DNA from: JANQIO01 sp043513815
GTDB taxonomy: Bacteria; Pseudomonadota; Gammaproteobacteria; Pseudomonadales; Halieaceae
Reading direction: 5' to 3'
DNA length: 64,000 bases
NCBI GenBank assembly: GCA_043513815.1
Contig: CP121313.1
Span: 2,046,001 to 2,110,000 of the forward strand
The notes beneath the pieces were generated by a model. It did no database searches, had not been told where the DNA came from, and saw nothing but the letters and a program-made list of their open reading frames with translations. Positions 25,199 to 33,842 of this stretch are shown here, piece by piece (within the stretch, counting starts at the first letter, position 1; each line of letters opens with the position of its first letter). A program made the position numbers and the translations under genes.

Positions 25199-27349
25199 AT
25201 GAAAACCCAACCCTGGTTCGCTTCTTGCCCCCGCGGCCTTGAATCCCTGCTGCTCGACGAACTGCGACAGCTCGGTGCCGAGGATTCGCGAGAGACCGTG
25301 GCCGGCTGCAGTTTTGAGGCCCCCCTCGCGGTCGCCTATAGGGTCGCTCTCTGGAGCCGGCTGGCCAACCGTCTGCTGCTGTCACTGGCAGAGTGTCCGC
25401 TGGCAGATGACGGTGATGTTCATGCGCCGCTGCTGGAACTGCCCTGGGAGAAGTGGCTTCCAAATGGCCTGAGCTTCGTGGTGGACTTCAGTGGTGAGAG
25501 CCGTGCCATCCGTAATACCCAGTTCGGTGCCCAGCGGGTCAAGGACGCTATCGTCGATCGCTTTCGGGCGCAGGGTCTGCCTCGCCCATCGGTGTCTCGC
25601 AAGGGGGCGGATGTCCGCTTTCAGGCGCGGCTTCACCGCGGCAAGTTGACGGTATCCCTGGACTTTGTCGGCGGCAGCCTGCACCAACGCGGGTACCGCA
25701 CCGGCACCGGCCGCGCGCCGCTCAAGGAGAACCTGGCGGCTGCCATGTTGTTGCGGGCGGACTGGCCAGGCATCGCCGCCCGCGGCGGCGCCTTGATAGA
25801 TCCACTCTGTGGCTCCGGAACGCTGCTGATCGAAGCGGCCATGATGGTGGCGGATATCGCGCCGGGCCTGCAGCGCAAGCGTTGGGCCTTCGAAAAGCTG
25901 GACTTTCACAACAGCGACCAATGGCGGGCTATTCTCAGCGATGCCCGCGGCCGGGCTGAGCGAGGCCGCGCCCGGGAGCTGCCGGAAATCCGCGGTTACG
26001 ATGCCAGCCGCCCGGTGGTGGACAAAGCCCTGGAAAATATCCGACAGGCAGGCCTCGAAGCGGCGGTGCGGGTGATCTGCAAGCCGCTGTCGGCCCTCAA
26101 GCGGCCCACCCACAAGCCGCTGACGCATGGGTTGGTGATTTCCAATCCACCCTACGGTGAACGTCTGGGAGATGTTGAAAGCCTGCGCAGTCTCTACCGC
26201 GACTGGGGAGAGATCATGCTGCGTGAGTTCTCCGGCTGGGACGGTGCGCTCATGACCACCGAGAAAGAGCTGGGCATGGCCACAGGGCTGCGCAGTTCAC
26301 GGCGCTACAGCCTCTACAACGGCTCACTGGCCTGCAGCCTGCTGTTGTTTGAATTGAAGGAAGAAAACCGGCTGCAGCCACGCTCCGGACCGGCGCCTTC
26401 ACAGCCGGGAGGCGGCGGTGAGATGTTTGCCAACCGACTGCGCAAAAACCTCAAGCAGCTGAGGCGCTGGGCCGAGCGTGAGGGCCATAGCTGCTACCGG
26501 GTGTACGACGCGGATATGCCGGAGTACGCCGTCGCCGTGGATCGTTACGGCGATCGGGTACACGTGGCAGAATACCGCGCGCCGCGCGGGGTAGACCCTG
26601 AAGCCGCCGCCCGTCGGATGGATGAAATCCGCTCGGTAGTCCCAGGCGTCTTCGGGATTCCTGAGAGCCAGGTGTTCTACAAGGTGCGTGAGCGCCAGCG
26701 GGGCAGCGCACAGTACCAGCGCGAGTCCCGCGGTGGGGAATTCTTTGAAGTAATGGAAGGCCAGGCAAAGCTGCTGGTCAACCTCAGTGATTACCTGGAT
26801 ACCGGGCTATTCCTGGACCACCGCCTGATGCGCCTGAGAATGGCGGCGGAGTCCCGCGGCAGGGAAGTACTGAACCTGTTCTGCTATACCGGTGCAGTGT
26901 CGGTACATGCCGCCCTGGGCGGCGCCCGCAGCACCACCAGTGTCGACCTGTCGAAAACCTATCTGGACTGGGCCCGCCGCAACCTGGCGTTGAACGGCTT
27001 CGAAGCACCGGCGCACCAGCTGGTGCGGGCGGACTGTTCCGAGTGGCTGGCGCAGGACCGACAGTCGTATGACCTGATTTTTCTGGACCCGCCGTCCTTT
27101 TCGAACTCCAAGCGAGTGGAAGCGGACTTTGACGTCCAGCGCGACCACGTCGCTCTTGTCGAGGCCTGCCTGGAACGGCTGCGGCCCGCTGGACGGCTCT
27201 ACTTTTCCAACAACCTGCGCAGCTTCAAGCTGGCCCCGGAGCTGGAGGCAAAACACTCGCCTCGGGATATAAGCGCGGAGACCATAGATGTCGACTTTCG
27301 CCGCAACCCGCGCATTCATCGCTGCTGGCAGTTTTCCAGGTCGGAGTAA
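25199..27349 (+). CDS. rlmL: Bifunctional 23S rRNA methyltransferase RlmKL (G2445 N2 and G2069 N7)
   Basis: 716 residues. N-terminal ferredoxin-like/THUMP region (WFASCPRGLESLLLDEL at the start), then the RlmL methyltransferase with LIDPLCGSGTLLIEAA and the NPPYGERLG motif near residue 315. The C-terminal RlmK methyltransferase carries LNLFCYTGAVSVHAALGGA and DLIFLDPPSFSNSK near residue 630. Both domains use S-adenosylmethionine to modify 23S rRNA near the peptidyl-transferase centre. The gene is full length relative to the fused gammaproteobacterial form (about 700 residues). Confidence 0.95.
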   Translation: MKTQPWFASCPRGLESLLLDELRQLGAEDSRETVAGCSFEAPLAVAYRVALWSRLANRLLLSLAECPLADDGDVHAPLLELPWEKWLPNGLSFVVDFSGESRAIRNTQFGAQRVKDAIVDRFRAQGLPRPSVSRKGADVRFQARLHRGKLTVSLDFVGGSLHQRGYRTGTGRAPLKENLAAAMLLRADWPGIAARGGALIDPLCGSGTLLIEAAMMVADIAPGLQRKRWAFEKLDFHNSDQWRAILSDARGRAERGRARELPEIRGYDASRPVVDKALENIRQAGLEAAVRVICKPLSALKRPTHKPLTHGLVISNPPYGERLGDVESLRSLYRDWGEIMLREFSGWDGALMTTEKELGMATGLRSSRRYSLYNGSLACSLLLFELKEENRLQPRSGPAPSQPGGGGEMFANRLRKNLKQLRRWAEREGHSCYRVYDADMPEYAVAVDRYGDRVHVAEYRAPRGVDPEAAARRMDEIRSVVPGVFGIPESQVFYKVRERQRGSAQYQRESRGGEFFEVMEGQAKLLVNLSDYLDTGLFLDHRLMRLRMAAESRGREVLNLFCYTGAVSVHAALGGARSTTSVDLSKTYLDWARRNLALNGFEAPAHQLVRADCSEWLAQDRQSYDLIFLDPPSFSNSKRVEADFDVQRDHVALVEACLERLRPAGRLYFSNNLRSFKLAPELEAKHSPRDISAETIDVDFRRNPRIHRCWQFSRSE

Positions 27350-27404
27350 ACCAACTCTGATGCAGGCTGGCGCGCAAGCGTCCACTTACCGTGACAGACG
27401 AACT

Positions 27405-27413
27405 TTATGCACA
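27405..27413 (+). promoter_or_regulatory. DnaA box (TTATGCACA)
   Basis: Matches the consensus TTWTNCACA exactly. It lies about 190 bases left of the paired boxes. Confidence 0.5.
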
Positions 27414-27424
27414 AAGTGGGTGTA

Positions 27425-27446
27425 AAACCCTATATTTACAGGGTTT
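27425..27446. repeat. AAACCCT inverted repeat, with a further copy at 27476-27482
   Basis: AAACCCT-ATATTTAC-AGGGTTT is a perfect 7-bp inverted repeat; AAACCCTATA occurs again at 27476-27485. It could be an operator, an iteron-like set or, for the first pair, a weak terminator of rlmL. Confidence 0.6.
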
Positions 27447-27595
27447 ATCATAAGGCAGCTTCGAGAAACCCTATAAAAAATCGCTAAGTCGTTGATTTTT
27501 AATATTTACCCGCAGGTAAAGTGAATTCTAGCTAGTGTTTCCCGGCGCCGCCGTGACGATTGGTCGCTGCTCGAGCAGCCGGTCTGTCCACCGAC

Positions 27596-27618
27596 TTATC
27601 CACAGATTTTGTGGATAA
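27596..27618. promoter_or_regulatory. Pair of inverted perfect DnaA boxes
   Basis: TTATCCACA (27596-27604), five bases GATTT, then TGTGGATAA (27610-27618), the exact reverse complement. Both are the strongest E. coli consensus. The opposed pair plus a third box recalls DARS elements or part of an origin; no dnaA, dnaN, gidA or rpmH gene is nearby. Confidence 0.6.
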
Positions 27619-27681
27619 ACCTGTGAGTCCCGAGTTAGCGGAGCATGGCCCGGCGCCGGGGCATGTGGTCAAATGTGGGCC

Positions 27682-28140
27682 ATGCCGGCCACCCTGCTAA
27701 TTGTCTACCACTCCCAGAGCGGCGCCAGTTTTCGGCTGGCGGCGGCAGCCCGTCGTGGCGCCCTGCGCGAGCCGCAAACCTCCCTTGTCTGGCGTCGAGC
27801 CTGGGATGCGGGCATTGACGATCTGGTGGCCTGTGACGGGCTGTTGCTGGTGGCGGCGGAGAACTCTGCCAGCCTGGCGGGTGCCATGAAAGACTTTCTC
27901 GATCGCTCCTTCTACCCGGCCCAGCCGCTCCAGTTGAACAAGCCCTACGGGCTGGTGGTGAGCTGCGGTAATGACGGCCGCAATACCAGTGAGCAGGTGC
28001 AGCGCATCATGCGGGGCGTGCCAATGAAGCTGGTGGCGGAACCGCTGGTGCTGCGCGGCGAACCCGACACCGGCATGGAGCTTGCCTGTGAAGAGCTGGG
28101 GCAGGCGTTGGCGACCGGACTGGGCATGGGCATATATTGA
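27682..28140 (+). CDS. Flavodoxin-like / NADPH-dependent FMN reductase family protein
   Basis: About 152 residues. MPATLLIVYHSQSGASFRLAAAARRGAL is a flavodoxin-type first strand and phosphate-binding loop (SQSGAS in place of T-x-T-G-x-T). ACDGLLLVAAENSASLAGAMKDFLDR corresponds to the second flavin loop, where family members read S-x-x-G-x-x-K-x-F-x-D. The fold binds FMN and these proteins act as quinone or flavin reductases in the cytoplasm; the substrate is not known. ATG 27682 is preferred to 27673 because it opens the first beta strand directly; neither has a clear ribosome-binding site. It is followed by the thioesterase gene after 24 bases. Confidence 0.8.
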   Translation: MPATLLIVYHSQSGASFRLAAAARRGALREPQTSLVWRRAWDAGIDDLVACDGLLLVAAENSASLAGAMKDFLDRSFYPAQPLQLNKPYGLVVSCGNDGRNTSEQVQRIMRGVPMKLVAEPLVLRGEPDTGMELACEELGQALATGLGMGIY

Positions 28141-28164
28141 GTACATTGCAGTCAAGGAGACAGT

Positions 28165-28641
28165 ATGGATAGGGAGGCACCCGAGGGCTTTCAGCAACTG
28201 GGCGATAACCTGGGATTTATCGACCTGCTGCAGCCGGTCTATCGGCGGGATGGCAACCCTCCGACCATTGGTATGCACGTGCTGGCGCAGCACACCAACC
28301 TGCTGGATATCTGCCACGGCGGCGTGCTGATGACACTGGGTGACATTGCCGCCGCCTGGGCTGTGAATACCGAACGCGGTGAGCCCCTGCCGGCACCGAC
28401 CCTGAATCTCGGTTTCGACTTCATGTCTGCCGCCCGGGAAGGCGAATGGCTGGAGGCCCGGGCAGACCGGGTCACGGTAAAACGACGGGTGGGTTTCGCG
28501 AGCGGCTTTATCTGCTGCGACGAGCGCCTGGTCTGTCGTTTCAGTGGTACGTTCTACCTACCCGACCCGGGCGCCTTTGATGCCAACCAGGAGCGGCTGG
28601 CCGGCATGTTCGCCAGCACGACTAGTTCAGCAGACGGATAA
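28165..28641 (+). CDS. PaaI-type hotdog-fold thioesterase
   Basis: 158 residues. The hotdog core is read from LDICHGGVLMTLGDIAAAWAVN (about residues 46-67), where HGG-V-x(3)-x-D is the PaaI/YbgC-like catalytic loop with the conserved His-Gly-Gly and downstream Asp. TLNLGFDFMSAAREGEWLEARADRVTVKRRVGFASGFI gives the later strands. Such enzymes hydrolyse acyl-CoA thioesters in the cytoplasm. AAGGAG is placed before the ATG. Its last 20 bases overlap the 3' end of the LysR gene on the other strand. Confidence 0.87.
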   Translation: MDREAPEGFQQLGDNLGFIDLLQPVYRRDGNPPTIGMHVLAQHTNLLDICHGGVLMTLGDIAAAWAVNTERGEPLPAPTLNLGFDFMSAAREGEWLEARADRVTVKRRVGFASGFICCDERLVCRFSGTFYLPDPGAFDANQERLAGMFASTTSSADG

Positions 28642-29482
28642 AGGCCTGGGCTGCGTTGCTGAGGCGGCGATTCTGGTGGTACAGCAGTCCGAGCTGGCGC
28701 TGGGGGCTTGCGTCGGGTACTTCCAGCGACACCAGCGGCGCCTGCAACATGGTGCGTGGTAACAGGGTCCAGCCCAGTCCCACTGCGGCCATCATGCGGA
28801 TGGTTTCCAGGTAGTTGGTCGACAGGGTGATATCCAGCTTGAGTTGTCGTGAGTCAAACAGTTCCCGGACAATGCGGCCGGTGAAGGTGTTGAGGCCCGG
28901 CAGAATGACCGGATATTCGCAAAGCTGCGCCAGCGCCAGGGGGCCCTGGCCGGTCAGCGGATGGTCTGCGGTGGCCATGAAGTCCAGCGGATCGTCCCAC
29001 ACGGGCGCTGATACCACGGTCGTTGCCGGCTCAGGCGCCAGCGTGACCACGGCGACCTCCACATTACCCCGGGTCAGCTCGTCGACGGCCTGTTCTGAGT
29101 CCATGAAGTCAATATCCAGCGCCACCTGCGGATAGGCCTCGCTATAGCGCCGCAGAACCGGGGGCAGGCGGTGCAGGCCGATGTGATGGCTGGTGCCCAG
29201 CTTGAGCCGTCCTGCCACGTCACCGGACAGGTCGTCAATGGACTGGCGCGCCTGGCGCAGATGTCCGCTAATGGCCTCGGCGTGTGGCAGCAGTGCGCGT
29301 CCTGCCTCGGTAAGCGTGATCTGGCGGCCGATGCGATCGAACAAAGCGTCGCCAAGCTGCAGCTCCAGGGCGGCGATGCGCTTGCTGACTGCGGGCTGGG
29401 TCAGATGCAGGGCCTCGGCGGCCGCAGAGAAAGAGCCAAGCTCCGCTACCAGCAGGAAAGCTTCAAGGTTTTGTGTGTCCAT
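28622..29482 (-). CDS. LysR-family transcriptional regulator, probable regulator of leuCDB
   Basis: 286 residues from ATG 29482 (MDTQNLEAFLLVAELGSFSAAAEALHLTQPAVSKRIAALE). The winged helix-turn-helix occupies about residues 2-60 with the typical GSFSAAAEALHLTQPAVSKRI. The effector domain runs from about 90 (LKLGTSHHIGLHRLPPVLRRY) to the end. It is divergent from leuC, with 127 bases between the starts, the usual layout of a LysR activator and its target. Two inverted repeats in that gap are listed separately. Target assignment is inference from position; the effector could be the leucine precursor 2-isopropylmalate, but nothing in the sequence proves this. Confidence 0.9.
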   Translation of the reverse strand: MDTQNLEAFLLVAELGSFSAAAEALHLTQPAVSKRIAALELQLGDALFDRIGRQITLTEAGRALLPHAEAISGHLRQARQSIDDLSGDVAGRLKLGTSHHIGLHRLPPVLRRYSEAYPQVALDIDFMDSEQAVDELTRGNVEVAVVTLAPEPATTVVSAPVWDDPLDFMATADHPLTGQGPLALAQLCEYPVILPGLNTFTGRIVRELFDSRQLKLDITLSTNYLETIRMMAAVGLGWTLLPRTMLQAPLVSLEVPDASPQRQLGLLYHQNRRLSNAAQAFIRLLN

Positions 29483-29511
29483 GGTGTCCAGCCTACCGAT
29501 GATAGCGTTGA

Positions 29512-29526
29512 ATTCCAATTAGGAAT
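29512..29526. promoter_or_regulatory. LysR-type operator candidate, T-N11-A palindrome
   Basis: ATTCC-AATTA-GGAAT, a perfect 5-bp inverted repeat that fits T-N11-A (T29513 and A29525). It lies between the divergent LysR and leuC genes. Confidence 0.6.
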
Positions 29527-29530
29527 GCTT

Positions 29531-29560
29531 TGGATAAAAAATATGAATTTGTTTTATCCA
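29531..29560. promoter_or_regulatory. Second inverted repeat in the LysR-leuC gap
   Basis: TGGATAAAA (29531-29539) and TTTTATCCA (29552-29560) form a perfect 9-bp inverted repeat separated by 12 bases. It lies next to the palindrome at 29512 and about 50 bases before leuC, suitable for the activation site or a promoter overlap. Confidence 0.55.
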
Positions 29561-29609
29561 GGGGCGGGCCCTAGACTAGCGACCCTCTGATTAAGGAAGA
29601 GCCTGTCCC

Positions 29610-31049
29610 ATGTCCGCACGCACCCTCTATGACAAACTCTGGGATGCCCATCTGGTCGAGACTCTCGACGCTGATTCGGCACTGATCTATATCGACCGCC
29701 ACCTGTTGCACGAGGTCACTTCACCCCAGGCCTTCGAAGGCCTGCGGCTGGCGGGGCGCCAGCCCTGGCGTATAGATGCCAACCTGGCGACACCCGACCA
29801 CAACGTGCCCACCGAACTGGCGGAGCGCAGCGGCGGCGTGGCAGGGATTGTCGATCCAGTGTCGCGCCTGCAGGTGCAGACGCTGGATGAGAACTGCCGG
29901 GACTTCAATATTGTCGAGTTCGAAATCAACGACCACCGGCAAGGCATTGTCCACGTGATCGGCCCCGAACTGGGCGCCACGCTGCCGGGCATGACCGTCG
30001 TGTGTGGGGACTCCCACACGGCGACCCACGGCGCGCTGGGGGCGATGGCCCAGGGAATCGGCACCTCAGAGGTGGAGCATGTTCTGGCCACCCAGTGCCT
30101 GGTGCAGAAAAAAATGAAGAACATGCTGGTGCGGGTCGATGGCGTACTGCAGCCGGGTGTGACCGCCAAGGATGTGGTGCTGGCCGTTATCGGCAAGGTG
30201 GGTACCGCCGGTGGCACCGGTCACGCCATTGAGTTTGCAGGTGAGGCGATTCGCGGCATGAGCATGGAAGGGCGTATGACCCTGTGCAACATGGCGATTG
30301 AAGCCGGTGCGCGAATTGGACTGGTGGCGGTGGACGAGGTGACCCTGGACTATGTGCGCGGCAAGCCCTTTGCGCCCCGGGGGGAACGCTGGGACCAGGC
30401 AGAACAGGACTGGCGGCAGCTGCATTCAGACCCCGGTGCCCATTTCGACACCGTCGTGGAGCTGCGCGCCGAGGATATAGCGCCACAGGTGACCTGGGGT
30501 ACCTCCCCGGAAATGGTACTGCCGGTGGACAGCCGAGTGCCGGATCCCGAAGACATCGACGATGAGAGTCAGCGTGGGGCCGTGGAGCGGGCTTTGAAGT
30601 ATATGGGCCTGGAACCGGGACAAGCGATTACCGACATCCGCCCGGACCGCGTGTTTATTGGCTCCTGCACCAATTCCCGTATTGAGGATTTACGCGCCGC
30701 CGCCGACGTGGTGCGGGGTCGCCAGGTCGCGGAGGGCGTCAAACAGGTGCTGGTGGTACCGGGTTCCGGCGCAGTCAAGGCCCAGGCCGAAGCCGAGGGG
30801 CTGGACCGGGTGTTTATCGATGCCGGTATGGAATGGCGGGAGCCAGGCTGCTCCATGTGCCTGGCCATGAACGCCGACAAGCTGGGAGCGGGTGAGCACT
30901 GCGCCTCGACGTCCAATCGCAACTTCGAGGGGCGGCAGGGCTTTGGTGGCCGCACGCACCTGGTGAGTCCGGCAATGGCGGCGGCGGCAGCGGTCAGCGG
31001 GCATTTTGTCGACGTCAGGACGCTCAGCACCGAAGGAGGCGAGGCATGA
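29610..31049 (+). CDS. leuC: 3-isopropylmalate dehydratase large subunit
   Basis: 479 residues, slightly longer than E. coli LeuC. It isomerises 2-isopropylmalate to 3-isopropylmalate with LeuD, using a 4Fe-4S cluster. Cluster motifs are FIGSCTNSRIEDLRAA and GCSMCLAMN; VCGDSHTATHGALGAMAQGIGTSEVEHVLATQ is the family signature. AAGGAAGAG precedes the ATG. It heads leuC-leuD-leuB-asd; leuA is not in the window. Confidence 0.97.
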   Translation: MSARTLYDKLWDAHLVETLDADSALIYIDRHLLHEVTSPQAFEGLRLAGRQPWRIDANLATPDHNVPTELAERSGGVAGIVDPVSRLQVQTLDENCRDFNIVEFEINDHRQGIVHVIGPELGATLPGMTVVCGDSHTATHGALGAMAQGIGTSEVEHVLATQCLVQKKMKNMLVRVDGVLQPGVTAKDVVLAVIGKVGTAGGTGHAIEFAGEAIRGMSMEGRMTLCNMAIEAGARIGLVAVDEVTLDYVRGKPFAPRGERWDQAEQDWRQLHSDPGAHFDTVVELRAEDIAPQVTWGTSPEMVLPVDSRVPDPEDIDDESQRGAVERALKYMGLEPGQAITDIRPDRVFIGSCTNSRIEDLRAAADVVRGRQVAEGVKQVLVVPGSGAVKAQAEAEGLDRVFIDAGMEWREPGCSMCLAMNADKLGAGEHCASTSNRNFEGRQGFGGRTHLVSPAMAAAAAVSGHFVDVRTLSTEGGEA

Positions 31050-31720
31050 AACCGTTTACCGTGCACACCGGACTGGCCGCGCCAATGGACCGTGCCAATG
31101 TCGATACCGACATGATCATCCCCAAGCAGTTCCTGAAATCCATCAAGCGCACGGGTTTTGGGCCGAATCTGTTTGACGAGCTGCGCTACCTGGACGAAGG
31201 CCATCCGGGGCAAGATTGTAGCCACCGGCCGCTCAATCCCGAGTTTCCGCTCAACTTCCCCCGTTACCGGGGCGCGTCGGTGTTGCTGGCGCGGGAAAAC
31301 TTTGGTTGTGGGTCTTCCCGCGAGCATGCGCCCTGGGCGCTGGAGGACTTCGGGATTCGCTGCGTGGTGGCACCGAGTTTTGCGGATATCTTCTACAACA
31401 ACTGCTTCAAGAACGGTGTGCTGCCCATTGTCCTGGATGCGGCCGACGTGGACCGGCTGTTTACCGCCATGTATGCCGCCGAGGGCTACCAGCTAACGAT
31501 CGACCTGGAGCGTCAGCTTGTCATCGAGCCCGATGGCAGGGAAACAGGTTTCGAGGTGGAGGGATACCGCCGTCATCGGTTGTTGAAAGGCCTCGATGAT
31601 ATCGGCACTACGTTGGAGCACGCCGATGCCATCCGTCGTTTTGAAGACCAGGCACGCAGCGCGAGGCCCTGGTTGTTCGATGCGGTAGATGTGGGCGCTC
31701 GGCGGGAGCCGGTCTCATGA
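31046..31720 (+). CDS. leuD: 3-isopropylmalate dehydratase small subunit
   Basis: 224 residues. MKPFTVHTGLAAPMDRANVDTDMIIPKQFLK is the opening of bacterial LeuD, and ARENFGCGSSREHAPWAL carries the conserved GCGSSREHA substrate loop. It forms the isomerase with LeuC. It overlaps leuC by ATGA and leuB by ATGA, so the three are translationally coupled. Around ten residues longer than the commonest form. Confidence 0.97.
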   Translation: MKPFTVHTGLAAPMDRANVDTDMIIPKQFLKSIKRTGFGPNLFDELRYLDEGHPGQDCSHRPLNPEFPLNFPRYRGASVLLARENFGCGSSREHAPWALEDFGIRCVVAPSFADIFYNNCFKNGVLPIVLDAADVDRLFTAMYAAEGYQLTIDLERQLVIEPDGRETGFEVEGYRRHRLLKGLDDIGTTLEHADAIRRFEDQARSARPWLFDAVDVGARREPVS

Positions 31721-32817
31721 GCCAGCGGGTTCTGGTGTTGCCGGGCGACCATATTGGCCCGGAGGTGGTCGCCCAGGCCCGGCGAGTGCTGGAGCAGGTG
31801 GCCAGTGATTTCGGCCTGGGGCTGGAGCTCGAAGAGGGGCTTATTGGCGGTGCCGCCCTGGAAGCCAGCGGCGTACCGCTGCCCGACCGCACGCTGGAGC
31901 AGGCTCGGCAGGCCGAAGCCATCCTGCTGGGCGCTGTGGGTGGCCCCCAGTGGGACCAGGTAGCCCGGGAGCTGCGCCCGGAGCGCGGGCTGTTGAAGAT
32001 TCGCGCTGAGTTGGGATTATTTGGCAACCTGCGTCCGGCGATCCTGTACCCCCAGCTGGCAGCGGCCTCCAGCCTGCGACCGGAAGTGGTGGCGGGTCTC
32101 GATATCCTGATCGTGCGCGAGCTGACCGGCGGTATCTACTTTGGTGAGCCTCGCGGTATTCGCACGCTGGAAAACGGTGAGCGCCAGGGCTACAACACCT
32201 ACGTCTACAGCGAGTCCGAGATCGAGCGCATCGGTCGCCTCGCCTTCGAGTCCGCCCGCAAGCGCAACGGTCGCCTGTGCTCCGTGGACAAGTCTAACGT
32301 GCTGGAAGTGACGGTGTTGTGGCGCGAGGTCATGGAGCGCCTGGCAGCTGACTACCCGGATGTCGAGCTTTCGCACATGTATGTCGACAATGCTGCCATG
32401 CAGTTGGTGCGCGACCCCAGGCAGTTTGATGTGGTGGTCACAGGCAACATGTTCGGCGACATCCTGTCAGATGCCGCCGCCATGCTGACCGGTTCCATTG
32501 GCATGCTGCCCTCGGCGTCGCTGGACGTGAATTCACGGGGTATGTACGAGCCCTGCCACGGCTCTGCACCGGACATCTCAGGTCAGAATATAGCCAATCC
32601 GCTGGCCACAATTCTCTCGGTGGCGATGATGCTGCGCTATTCTCTGGCGGCGCCAGCCGCGGCTGGTGCCATTGAAGCTGCGGTCAGCCGGGTGCTGGAC
32701 CGCGGCCTGCGAACTCCCGATATCTGCACACCAGAGGATCAGCGGGTCGGTACCGTGGAAATGGGGGATGCTGTTATCGAAGCCCTGCAAGCCAGTGCAC
32801 TGGAGGAGTCGGCCTGA
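31717..32817 (+). CDS. leuB: 3-isopropylmalate dehydrogenase
   Basis: 366 residues. It oxidises and decarboxylates 3-isopropylmalate to 2-oxoisocaproate with NAD. The signature TGNMFGDILSDAAAMLTGSIGMLPSASL is intact, and LPGDHIGPEVV (usually GDGIGPE) opens the chain with His in place of the usual Gly after the first Asp. RELTGGIYFGEPRG and DKSNVL are the expected substrate-site stretches. Stop codon overlaps the asd start (TGATG). Confidence 0.96.
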   Translation: MSQRVLVLPGDHIGPEVVAQARRVLEQVASDFGLGLELEEGLIGGAALEASGVPLPDRTLEQARQAEAILLGAVGGPQWDQVARELRPERGLLKIRAELGLFGNLRPAILYPQLAAASSLRPEVVAGLDILIVRELTGGIYFGEPRGIRTLENGERQGYNTYVYSESEIERIGRLAFESARKRNGRLCSVDKSNVLEVTVLWREVMERLAADYPDVELSHMYVDNAAMQLVRDPRQFDVVVTGNMFGDILSDAAAMLTGSIGMLPSASLDVNSRGMYEPCHGSAPDISGQNIANPLATILSVAMMLRYSLAAPAAAGAIEAAVSRVLDRGLRTPDICTPEDQRVGTVEMGDAVIEALQASALEESA

Positions 32818-33839
32818 TGAGTAATAAGGTAAACGTGGCAGTAGTCGGTGCTACTGGCGCTGTGGGTGAGGCGATGCTGGAAATTCTGGCCGAGCGTGAT
32901 TTCCCGGTGGGTGAGCTTTTCGCGCTGGCCAGCAGTCGCTCGGCGGGCTCCACGGTGAATTTTCGTAACAATACGGTGGAAGTTCAGGATCTGGCCGGCT
33001 TTGACTTTTCCACCGCCCAAATAGCGCTGTTCTCCGCTGGCGGCAGCGTTTCCGCCGAGTATGCCCCGAAGGCGGCGGCGGCAGGTTGTATCGTGGTGGA
33101 CAATACCTCGCATTTTCGTCGTGACCCTGACATCCCGCTGGTGGTGCCGGAAGTCAATGAGCCGGCCATTGCCGACTACCGCGAGCGCGGCATTATCGCC
33201 AACCCCAACTGTTCGACCATCCAGATGCTGGTGGCGTTGAAGCCCCTGCACGATGCTGCCCATATCGAACGCATCAATGTCTGCACCTATCAGGCGGTGT
33301 CCGGCACCGGCAAGTCAGCGATCGAGGAGCTGGCGGGACAGACCGCGCGGTTGCTCAACGGACAACCCGCGGAGGCCGAGGTCTACCCGGTGCAGATTGC
33401 CTTCAATGCCTTGCCGCACATCGACACATTCCAGGACAACGGCTACACCCGTGAAGAAATGAAGATGGTCTGGGAAACCCAGAAGATCCTCGGTGATGAA
33501 TCCATACAGGTGAACCCTACCTGTGTGCGGGTGCCCGTTTTCTATGGGCATTCGGAAGCGCTGCACATAGAAACCCGGAGCAAGCTTAGTGCGGGGGAAG
33601 CGCGCGCTCTGCTGGAGCAGGCCCCCGGTGTTACCGTGGTTGACGAACAGTTCGACGGCGGCTACCCGACGGCGGTTGGTCACGCCGCCGGCCAGGACCC
33701 TGTCTTCGTCGGCCGCATAAGGGAAGATATCTCCCACCCCCATGGGCTCGATTTATGGGTGGTGTCAGACAACGTTCGAAAGGGCGCTGCGCTCAACAGC
33801 GTGCAGATTGCCGAGTGCTTGCTAAAAACTTATTTATAA
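32817..33839 (+). CDS. asd: Aspartate-semialdehyde dehydrogenase
   Basis: 340 residues. It reduces aspartyl phosphate to the semialdehyde, the branch point to lysine, threonine, methionine and diaminopimelate. NVAVVGATGAVGEAMLEIL is the NADP-binding loop, C132 in NPNCSTIQML is the catalytic nucleophile, and the conserved HTDTFQDNGYTREEMKMVWET stretch reads HIDTFQDNGYT-like here. The size is that of the short Pseudomonas/Bacillus-type enzyme. Start overlaps leuB by one base. Confidence 0.96.
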   Translation: MSNKVNVAVVGATGAVGEAMLEILAERDFPVGELFALASSRSAGSTVNFRNNTVEVQDLAGFDFSTAQIALFSAGGSVSAEYAPKAAAAGCIVVDNTSHFRRDPDIPLVVPEVNEPAIADYRERGIIANPNCSTIQMLVALKPLHDAAHIERINVCTYQAVSGTGKSAIEELAGQTARLLNGQPAEAEVYPVQIAFNALPHIDTFQDNGYTREEMKMVWETQKILGDESIQVNPTCVRVPVFYGHSEALHIETRSKLSAGEARALLEQAPGVTVVDEQFDGGYPTAVGHAAGQDPVFVGRIREDISHPHGLDLWVVSDNVRKGAALNSVQIAECLLKTYL

Positions 33840-33842
33840 AAG

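Larger units (their letters stand above)
27350..27681. other. AT-rich intergenic region with DnaA boxes and inverted repeats
   Basis: About 330 bases without a gene, clearly richer in A/T between 27420 and 27530 than the flanks. It holds three DnaA-box matches, three AAACCCT elements and a 9-base inverted repeat (GCATGGCCC 27643-27651, GGGCCATGC 27677-27685) whose right arm covers the start codon of the next gene. Confidence 0.7.

Noticed and set aside
27350..27681. Chromosomal replication origin
   Set aside because: Three DnaA boxes alone are not enough; no dnaA, dnaN, gidA/mnmG or rpmH neighbours. Kept only as a DnaA-binding cluster.
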